Shown here: one piece after another, positions 58,501 through 64,000 of the stretch
Layout: each line of letters starts with the position of its first letter
How positions within the stretch are numbered: the first letter of the stretch is position 1
Assembly: GCA_947247005.1 (NCBI GenBank)
Contig: OX365948.1
Location: 37,390,601-37,454,600, forward strand
DNA from: Spisula solida
Taxonomy: Eukaryota > Mollusca > Bivalvia > Venerida > Mactridae
DNA: 64,000 nt
Direction of reading: 5' to 3'
Program-made: the position numbers and the translations under genes
The notes under the pieces: model-generated
The model's database searches: none
What the model was told of the DNA's origin: nothing
The model's input: the letters and a program-made list of their open reading frames with translations, nothing else

Positions 58501-59497
58501 CCCTAAACGTGTCAACATTGTCTCTGATGAATTATTTACGGTCGTCTCATTATCATCTAGTCATGGAACAACACTTCTAGCTACAAGACGTAAGTTTTCT
58601 ACCAGTACTTTTGTTAGGTGTAACAGTATGCTATCTATGGTTCTAATTATTATACCCCAGCACAACGAGTTGTAAGGGGGTATACTGGATTCAGCTTGTC
58701 TGTCGGTCTGTCTGTCTGTTCGTAGACGCATTCTTGTGGACGCAACTCCTCCTACAGTTTTGGCAGGATTTCGCTCAAACTGTAACAGATGAACAACCTC
58801 AACATATAGATGTGCATGAAGAAAGGAATTTGCGCTGCAGTGAATTTTGGCAGAATTATCGCCCTTTGCCGGCGGGGGTATATTAGTCTGCCGAATGGTG
58901 ACAGCTCTAGTTAGTTACTTATTTGGCTGCTGTTTGGATAAAATAAAGTTTTACTTCTTCAGAATCATCAATTAATGTTTCAAAGAAAGTGATCAGTGTA
59001 TATACAATTAGTGCTGTCATTGATAGAAGCGATATCAATGTATTGACAATATGTTTAATCCGATCGATTATGGATTCACATTTTGAAATATCGATACATG
59101 GGAAAATGAATGGAACCGCAAAAAATTCTCATTTTCCAGCACAAAACAGTTTCTTTGTTAAAATGAAAGTTCAGAAATTGAAATAATTGGTCAAGTCTAA
59201 ACTCAAACCAAAGGTGCTATTTTCAAAAGCTGAATCCATACCCAACATGTACAGCGTAGAATGGCTAAAAAAGGGAATCATGACTGAATATTGTTAAATT
59301 AATATATCTACGTATTCTGATGCTTGTCTTCCGATATATCGGAATAGTCAATATGCTCAGGGTCGTATCAATGACAGCTCTATATTCACCTTAACTATTT
59401 AAGATAACCATTTATTTATTTATTTTTATCTGCATCTTTAATAAATATGTTATGAAGTATTGATAACATTTCAGCTCAGCAAGGAATATTAGATTGA
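46592..59497 (+). CDS. NEK8: NIMA-related kinase 8 (nephrocystin-9 type), 16 exons
   Basis: Ciliary Ser/Thr kinase with an RCC1-like propeller; vertebrate NEK8 acts at the proximal cilium and its loss causes cystic kidney disease. Exons: 46592-46638, 47813-48018, 48441-48496, 49201-49377, 49807-49856, 50835-50916, 51242-51450, 51770-51846, 52648-52820, 53516-53737, 54276-54393, 54765-54915, 56534-56691, 57775-57933, 58431-58589, 59475-59497. Phases join to 689 codons (688 aa; human 692). The glycine loop is GRGAYG (11-16), catalytic lysine K33 lies in [10 protein letters not shown], the HRDLKTQN loop starts at about 126, DFG at about 147, and the activation segment [16 protein letters not shown] ends exon 4 and begins exon 5. 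The kinase domain ends near residue 258. From about 310 there are RCC1-type blades, for example [13 protein letters not shown] and [11 protein letters not shown]. The closest family pattern is NEK8 rather than NEK9, from length and the [16 protein letters not shown] start. Intron 5 looks U12-type. The short final exon (seven codons plus stop) is the least certain. Confidence 0.95.
47160..47640 (-). mobile_element. Two tandem SINE copies in NEK8 intron 1
   Basis: The core 'ttaccaaccagttc.tctctag.tgggaggga' occurs twice (about 47300 and 47490) with 'atttctgaaatgacca' after each. The distal copy retains a tRNA-like head with B box GGTTCAAATCTC (minus strand, near 47570). The proximal copy lacks most of its head. 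Confidence 0.7.
48540..49050 (+). repeat. ~165-bp tandem repeat in NEK8 intron 3
   Basis: Three full units and a partial one contain TTGCATGACTGATCAGTACC, GGGAGTTATGGCCCTTTGTT and TTTTTACACTTATAAATT. Another diverged unit lies at 54541-54650 in intron 11. The 'ttatggccct' core is common in bivalve intergenic DNA. Confidence 0.75.
49388..49521. mobile_element. Short TIR MITE (GGAGAGATCA family), copy 2
   Basis: TA-flanked 134-bp element with termini GGAGAGATCA...TGATCTCTCC. The interior (AATCTATTGGATGAATGAAC, GTTAGCTGGTGGTA) matches the copy at 33331-33464. It begins 11 bp downstream of the NEK8 exon-4 donor. Confidence 0.85.
49857..50834 (+). other. Probable U12-type (minor spliceosome) intron, NEK8 intron 5
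   Basis: The donor is GTATCCTTAACG at 49857, matching the U12 consensus RTATCCTT, and it is the only GT that keeps the kinase frame (..EGKP|YNQKSD..). The acceptor is ACTATCAG at 50827-50834. A candidate branch site TCTGTAAC lies with its adenosine about 12 nt upstream of the acceptor, in the U12 range, with no long polypyrimidine tract between. Termini are GT-AG, so this is the GT-AG subclass. Confidence 0.7.
49879..50242. mobile_element. hAT-like MITE inside NEK8 intron 5
   Basis: Terminal inverted repeats CAGGGGTGTGGAA...TTCCACACCCCTG bound a 364-bp block. Flanking 8-mers CATTTATA and AATTTATA match at 7 of 8 bases, fitting the 8-bp duplication of hAT elements, and the CAGGGG terminus also fits. 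The interior repeats 'cttgccc' in both orientations. No transposase is present. Confidence 0.65.
52285..52586. mobile_element. TIR MITE (same family as 31231), inverted copy in NEK8 intron 8
   Basis: Reverse orientation copy: begins TACTGTTAACTTTCGCAAAT and ends TAATTTCTAGGTTTACAGTA. It contains an extra internal segment of about 90 bp (52390-52490) relative to the other copies. Lies just upstream of exon 9. Confidence 0.8.
53824..54033. mobile_element. TIR MITE (same family as 31231), copy in NEK8 intron 10
   Basis: Begins ACCCTAGAAATAATTTTGCG and ends ATTGATTTACAGT. The interior ATGGACATTGCAGGAAACTT matches the other two copies. More diverged, with the left terminus damaged. Confidence 0.75.
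54893..55045 (+). repeat. Local duplication of exon-12 end and donor site
   Basis: The last 20 bases of NEK8 exon 12 with its donor (CTGCTGCGGAAATAACAG|GTTTC, donor at 54916) recur about 119 bp downstream (CTGCTGCAGAAATAACAG|GTTTC, 55020-55042). The second copy is a potential decoy donor; using it would add intronic sequence in frame only if no stop intervenes, and a TGA follows the first donor within 45 bp. Confidence 0.75.
55101..55275. mobile_element. Foldback hairpin MITE in NEK8 intron 12
   Basis: Near-perfect inverted arms of about 80 bp (ATAAATAGAGGATATTTGTT on the left, its complement on the right) close on a GC-rich loop, AGAGCGCGTAGCGCGAG. No coding capacity. The transcript would form a very stable hairpin. 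Confidence 0.8.
56054..56533 (+). repeat. 53-bp minisatellite that carries the exon-13 splice acceptor
   Basis: About nine units in NEK8 intron 12, each running from ATTGTCTCAGACACAGG through TAGACTAGTATATATATG to TTTGTAG. The last unit's TTTGTAG is the actual acceptor of exon 13 (exon starts at 56534). Every upstream unit therefore ends with the same acceptor context. Units differ by one to three bases; one unit has an extra 'aa' in the TA run. Confidence 0.9.
56870..57352 (+). repeat. 72-bp minisatellite in NEK8 intron 13
   Basis: About seven near-identical units containing GTATAGTGAGTCCCATGTAA and ending CACTGAGAAGCTTGACACTC. Because 72 is a multiple of three, long open frames appear on both strands; these are artefacts of the array, not genes. 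Confidence 0.9.
58640..58905. repeat. Dispersed repeat in NEK8 intron 15
   Basis: 'attataccccagcacaacga' through a GTCTGTCT run to 'gccctttgccggcgggggta'. Looks like a common intergenic repeat; no ORF. Confidence 0.5.
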
Positions 59498-59529
59498 AGA
59501 AGATGTTGGCTGTGTTAGAAGTCCACACT

Positions 59530-59910
59530 CACAGGATTTATGTCAGAACATTGAGGGTTAATCTCAGAACACCAAGGATTTATGTCAGAATTCCAAGCAT
59601 TTAATTGAGAATTCCTAGGAGAAGTCTCAGGATTTATGTCAGAATTCCCAGGATTTATGTCAGAACATTGAGTGTTTATGTCATGACTCCCAGGATTTAT
59701 GTCAGAACATTGAGTGTTTATGTCATGACTCCCAGGATTTATGTCAGAACATTGAGTGTTTATGTCATGGCTCCCAGGATTTATGTCAGAACGTTGAGTG
59801 TTTATGTCATGACTCCCAGGATTTATGTCAGAACGTTGAGTGTTTATGTCATGACTCCGAGGATTTATGTCAGAATTCCAAGGATTTATGTTTGAATGCC
59901 AAGTATTCAT
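59530..59910 (+). repeat. 42-bp array (two 21-bp half units) just after the NEK8 stop
   Basis: The unit alternates TTTATGTCAGAACATTGAGT and TTTATGTCATGACTCCCAGG; about eight to nine full units, with diverged halves extending to about 59995. It begins about 30 bp after the NEK8 stop codon, so it probably lies in the 3' UTR. Open frames on both strands come from the 42-bp period. Confidence 0.85.
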
Positions 59911-60183
59911 TTATGTTAGAACTCAGAATTTATGTTAAAACAAAATTTTTGTCAGAGCTTCCTGGATTTATGTCAGAACTTCCTGGATTTATGGAATTTG
60001 TTGTATAATTGCTGGGTAAACATCACCATACTTCACTACCTAGGTGATATGCACAGACTATGTTTGGCAATCACTTGATTGTATTCTATAATAATTATTA
60101 TGATGTCAATATGCTTTGGTGCTACTGGGCATTTATGTTCAGTAATCTACGCTTATCACATTATCATGTCACATAATTACATG

Positions 60184-61096
60184 TACAGTAGACCTGCACT
60201 GGGAGACCACCCTTGGGACCGGGATAAAACGGTCGCTTAAGTAAGTGGTCTCTTAATAGATCAGGCCGAAATTATTAGCTTAAGTACAATGCCGAGTTTT
60301 CATATCTTTATTCAGTACTGCTTCTATCTAATACAGTACAGTTGCAATGTTATATGCACTGATATGGACTTTTTTATTACGATGGTGAACATGTGTAATG
60401 TAATTTTTTACGATTTATATGCTTTTATTTATCCTCGCCACCGGAAATCCATTTGGGCGAGACCCCAAGAAGAGGTTAGTCACTTTAGTTTTTGGGGGAT
60501 ATTGCATAGTACAGAAGATGCCCCAGTTTCAGAAGCATGTCTGGTTCTTTTACATGCCTGACGTAAAGCATCATACATGGTACCTCGCTTAACGTCTCGC
60601 CCGAAAGACTGTTAGTAAGTTTAGTTATGTTAAGTGGGAAACACGAAAAAGCACAGAAATGCAGGATCGAACCTTAAACCTTTGGATCAGCAGTCAGTAG
60701 CTCTTCCCACTGGACCACTTGTCCACCCGTGTAATGTTAATTGACCTTGATTCTTGTTTTATTTGCTTCATATCGCTCACTATTAGTTTGTTTTTCTCAC
60801 CTTTTTAGTTGATAACCACTAATCTACAACAATTATCTTTACATACGACCATTTAACGGGTTTGTTAATCGACCAATCGTTTTCATAGGTGTGAATGCTC
60901 GACGAATTTAAGTGTATGTGGTCGTTGATTAAATTTTAACTCTCTGGACGGGTTAAAGGCGGTCGCTGGTCGGATAACTGAAAAGTCGCTTAATAGAATC
61001 ACTTTATATAGTGAAAATTCACGGGCGGGATCTTAAGTGGTCGTTTAATAGAGAAGTCGCTTAATAGAGGTGGTCGTTTGTACAGGTTCTACTGTA
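60184..61096. mobile_element. TIR element with nested SINE
   Basis: Begins TACAGTAGACCTG..GACCACC and ends GGTGGTCG..CAGGTTCTACTGTA, inverted ends with several mismatches. Subterminal 'gtcgcttaatag' motifs repeat at the right end. A tRNA-derived SINE (about 60480-60730) is inserted inside. Confidence 0.7.
60480..60730 (-). mobile_element. tRNA-derived SINE nested in a TIR element
   Basis: Minus-strand head GGGTGGACAAGTGGTCCAGT with B box GGTTCGATCCTGC. The body includes (plus strand) 'gatgccccagtttcagaagcatgt'. It interrupts the element at 60184-61096. Confidence 0.75.
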
Positions 61097-61516
61097 TGTA
61101 AAATGTTCATTGTCTGCTTGATATTAGGAACAAATATGTTACAACATAACTCCCTGGTAACTCACTGTAGAGTTTTTGAGTCTTGGTAGACTCATCTTCT
61201 ACATCAATTTTGTGGTCATCACAAGTTGCATTGGTTCTAATGGTCATTATAAATAATGTTGTAATATTGAGTTAAACATTTTGATATTTATAAATTTCTC
61301 ACAAATCCGTCCATGTTATAATATTATTGTGATATTTTATTGCACTTACACTATTGTACAATGCCTGTTGTTTTGCAATCTTTTACATATTTAGTGAGCT
61401 GGTTTATGGAATAAAATGTGATTTATGATTTGTTGTATTTTTCTATTGTCTATTTGACATCAATACAAGGTAACTGCTGATAGATTGTCAATAGTATTGA
61501 CAGTTTTTAATATAGG
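61097..61516. other. Spacer with a possible NEK8 polyadenylation signal
   Basis: AATAAA at about 61410 is followed within 30 bp by a T/G-rich run (TTTGTTGTATTTTT). It could end a long NEK8 3' UTR but is 1.9 kb from the stop and beyond two mobile elements. Confidence 0.25.
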
Positions 61517-61805
61517 ATCATAGGTTGGCCACCGCAGCTTGGCAGTCAAGTAGGCAACACTATTGACTATGCATGGAGAGGTCCCTGGTTTGAATCTCGG
61601 CCGGGACACACACTTGGTCATTTCTCAAACCCTTCTCAGTGTTTCTCACTCTATTACAGATGTTCTGGTTGGTAGCCTAGAGGTAGTCCACGGTGTAGCA
61701 GTGATATTTATATACTACAGGCTCACTAAAGAACTAAGGAGTCTTTCCAGAAAGAGCTAGTGTATCACATCCAGATTCCTTGTATCAAACGAAATGTTTG
61801 TCTCT
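61517..61805 (+). mobile_element. tRNA-derived SINE, plus strand
   Basis: Head GGTTGGCCACCGCAGCTTGG with B-box-like GGTTTGAATCTC, then CACTTGGTCATTTCTCAAAC and the core 'ttctggttggtagcctagaggtag', ending near 'tccttgtatcaaacgaaatg'. Same family as 14978-15262 in the opposite orientation. Confidence 0.7.
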
Positions 61806-62014
61806 TCCTTCAAAGCTGGAGGTCAACAGCCTGTTAGGCAAAATATAACCAGATGATAATAAACTTATGACTGTCCCAACAAAACACATAGGATAAATTC
61901 TCCTCACTCCAGTTATGGCCCATCACATGTTTGATGTAGCTACTGCCTGTACCACTAACATACCAAGGAGTTTAATGAATTACAAACTGACTGACTGGTG
62001 TGAAGTTATTACTA

Positions 62015-62251
62015 TACAGGGTGTTAAAAAAGTTCGTTCTCAATGTTTATGTTTCAATAGTTTGTTTTTCTGATGCCAGAAGAATGTTATATTTTCTGGT
62101 TAAAATCCAGATGGTTCTACCATTGTTCTAATCTCACTGGTATTGAATGAAGCCATTGAAGTAAAAAATGAAATTGTACATTTTGCACATAGCTCAGACA
62201 AAATTGAGTATGAATTTAAATTTTGAGAACGAACTTTTTTAACACCCTGTA
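62015..62251. mobile_element. mariner-like MITE (CAGGGTGTTAAAAAAGTT ends)
   Basis: Terminal inverted repeats CAGGGTGTTAAAAAAGTTCG and their complement match perfectly over about 26 bp, with TA on both sides. 237 bp in all. The terminus resembles Tc1/mariner-type ends; no transposase. Confidence 0.85.
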
Positions 62252-62724
62252 CATGGTCAATGTGGCTCAAACACAGAACCGGTGATAATAAGTTTGGTAT
62301 TACATTTATCTTCTTTTCCTATGGTTTCAGCCACTTAAGAATTAACATCCTATGTTTGCCAAAAAAAATTGTTGCAAGCTTAATTTTTTTAGAACATTAC
62401 AGTTGGTCTTTAATCTACACAATTGGCGAAAGTATTTTGTCTGTGAAGTCTGTAGGACCTGGGGTGTGCTAGTCTTAACTTTATGTTTCTATGGTTTTGG
62501 TCACTCAAATTGTATATCCAGAAAATTTTATTTTTTAAGGATCCAAGGTAAACTATTTTTAGGTTATGTACATCAAACTTTCAACTAAAGTTATACATAA
62601 ATTTATTTACATCAAATGCATGCAGAGAGTTAAGCACCCTGTTTTTCGAAAGGCCCTCTGAAAAAGTCGCGAAGCTACTATGTTAGGATTAAACACTCTT
62701 TTAGTAAACATTATAATCAAACAT

Positions 62725-62844
62725 TCAATGTACCAGATAGTAATGTTTAGCGAGATAAGTACATGAATGTATGAGTGTAGGATGTAGAACCGACTTGGGT
62801 ACCACTGTATACTCGGCATCTTCTATCTCGTTCAATACTCGCAC
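62725..62844 (-). CDS. Probable last coding exon of the same unrecognised gene
   Basis: The minus-strand acceptor TGTATGTTTCAG is followed by 39 codons and TGA. The phase-0 reading begins VRVLNEIEDAEYTVVPKS and ends YLAKHYYLVH. It joins in frame to the exon at 63905-63988 if nothing lies between. The Val/Glu/Asp-rich start looks like real protein, but an alternative frame is open for 32 codons, and homology was not recognised. The 1.06-kb intron between the two exons would hold a SINE and a MITE. Confidence 0.45.
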   Translation of the reverse strand: MRVLNEIEDAEYTVVPKSVLHPTLIHSCTYLAKHYYLVH

Positions 62845-63029
62845 CTGAAACATACAATGTGTGCCCAAATAAGGTCATCAAGCTATTAGTATTGTTTGGG
62901 TAACATGCTGTAGGGCAAATCATTAGTATGTTTTTATTAAAACTTATTATATGATTCATTAAAGATACACACATTTGTTCTATAATGAAGTGGTTCCTTA
63001 ATTACACACAGTTACATGTATATACATTG

Positions 63030-63225
63030 GACTACTTCTTGTAAAAAAGTTCCAAGTTCCAACCAAACCATGAGTAACACTCGGCACCGGTGGAACCCAC
63101 AGCACATTTGCTTTTGACCCCCTCAGAGAACTTAAGCAGTGGAGTAGACAGGGATCGAAACCGGAACCTCTCGATCCCTTAATGTTCGCCAAACCTCTAT
63201 GCCATTGCTTCACACATTGGCACCT
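63030..63225 (-). mobile_element. tRNA-derived SINE in the right-edge intron
   Basis: Minus-strand head AAGCAATGGCATAGAGGTTT with B box GGTTTCGATCC; the body runs to about 63030 ('aagttccaagttcc'). A different family from the other SINEs here by its body. Confidence 0.65.
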
Positions 63226-63237
63226 GTAAATGTTATA

Positions 63238-63418
63238 TACTGCTCAACCTGTTTCAGAGCAGCCCTCCTTTAGGCAACAACCTCTGTTTAGCAAAATATC
63301 ATTTTGTTTGGAGTTTACGAGAGTACTATCAATTCTACCTCTCCAGAGCAACAACCTCTGTATAACATCCAAACTAAATGTTTCCCAGTGTGTGTCGCTC
63401 TAGAGAGGTTGTACTGTA
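63238..63418. mobile_element. MITE with TACAGTACAACCTCT-type terminus
   Basis: The right end AGAGAGGTTGTACTGTA and the left end TACTGCTCAACCTG are imperfect inverted repeats; 'gcaacaacctctgt' recurs inside. The terminus is similar to pogo/Tigger-like MITEs. Lies in the putative intron of the right-edge gene. Confidence 0.6.
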
Positions 63419-63904
63419 ATTGTGTGATTTACCTCAACACTTCTCAAACCATTATCTGTATGTATTTGATCATGTTCTGATTGTGTCAATCTCCAGATGT
63501 AACATCTATCTTGTTCACGCACAATCATCATCCCCTACAATGCGCATTATTATAAACACGTTAAACGTTGACCATAACACATATACGAGGGTTGGTCCAA
63601 ATGTTTTACAACTTTAAAACGTTTAGTGTTGAGTCAATTTTAAATTAGTTTAATTGCATATTCTAAATGTTTTATAGATTGACAATGACGAATAAAGAAA
63701 TAAAAGCATTTTTTCAGTTATTTATTGATCAACCCTTCTACACTTGTGCAAAGGTAACTGCATCCTAGGTTGAAATACGAGTATTCAGAACCATATATAG
63801 CTAATCGAATCTGGTTGTGAACGTTAAGTAACAAGTTATTATAGACAGAAATACTTAATAATATAATATATGATAATTACACGGTTTTAGTAATGTTAAC
63901 TTAC

Positions 63905-63988
63905 GGTAGTACCGTCATACTGGAACTGAAATGATTCAAATTCATATCTTTCCTGGTGCGGGTGTACTGTACTGTTTGCTGTTTGAGC
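63905..63988 (-). CDS. Internal exon of an unrecognised minus-strand gene
   Basis: On the minus strand an acceptor (ATATTTCAG) at 63989-63997 opens an 84-bp block that ends in the donor ACC|GTAAGT. One frame gives 28 codons including HPHQERYEFESFQFQYDG, with a protein-like composition; a second frame is also open, so the frame is not certain. The gene continues beyond the right edge. Phase 0 at its 3' end is compatible with the exon at 62725-62844. I do not recognise the family. Confidence 0.5.
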
Positions 63989-64000
63989 CTGAAATATACC

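Noticed and set aside
59515..59910. 131-codon minus frame (DINPGSHDINTQ repeats)
   Set aside because: Artefact of the 42-bp array; no start context or homology.

Overview
The window is animal nuclear DNA: AT-rich, intron-bearing genes, GT-AG splicing, and a very high load of short inverted-repeat elements, tRNA-derived SINEs and minisatellites. The repeat flavour (diverged blocks containing 'gggccataactc', runs of 'ggacggac', many short TIR elements) and the gene set suggest a lophotrochozoan, most likely a bivalve mollusc; this is an inference, no species marker is present. No bacterial, phage, CRISPR or plasmid feature was seen.

Four coding units can be reconstructed from splice-site and reading-phase consistency. 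(1) Plus strand 17916-22446: a three-exon copper amine oxidase of the membrane-anchored AOC3/VAP-1 type (782 aa). (2) Minus strand 46084-34050: an eleven-exon DBT gene, the E2 core of the mitochondrial branched-chain alpha-keto acid dehydrogenase complex (492 aa). (3) Plus strand 46592-59497: a sixteen-exon NEK8 gene, a ciliary NIMA-type kinase with a C-terminal RCC1 propeller (688 aa). DBT and NEK8 are head-to-head, with 507 bp between start codons. (4) Plus strand 42493-45641: a complete, apparently recent RTE-like LINE with one 988-aa ORF, inserted antisense in DBT intron 1 and flanked by a 12-bp target duplication. Two exons of an unrecognised minus-strand gene lie at the right edge (62725-62844 and 63905-63988).

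The left 17.7 kb has no recognisable gene. It is built from tandem arrays (21-, 42-, 32-, 25- and 42-bp units) and foldback elements. Inverted arms at 626-863 and 11958-12205 share the terminus TACGGAATCCTGTT with a 1.25-kb near-palindrome at 15920-17164, which has a 6-bp target duplication. Between the amine oxidase and DBT lie a 3.05-kb element with 0.7-kb inverted arms (24505-27551), several MITE families, SINEs and a 23-bp array.

The most unusual points are a 53-bp minisatellite in NEK8 intron 12 in which each unit repeats the exon-13 splice acceptor, a probable U12-type intron 5 in NEK8 that also hosts a hAT-like MITE, the foldback family with modular palindromic arms, a 25-bp satellite whose unit carries the terminus of a MITE 50 kb away, and Asp-to-Glu changes in catalytic motifs of both the LINE endonuclease and DBT. 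Gene identities rest on family motifs recalled from general knowledge; no database search was run.
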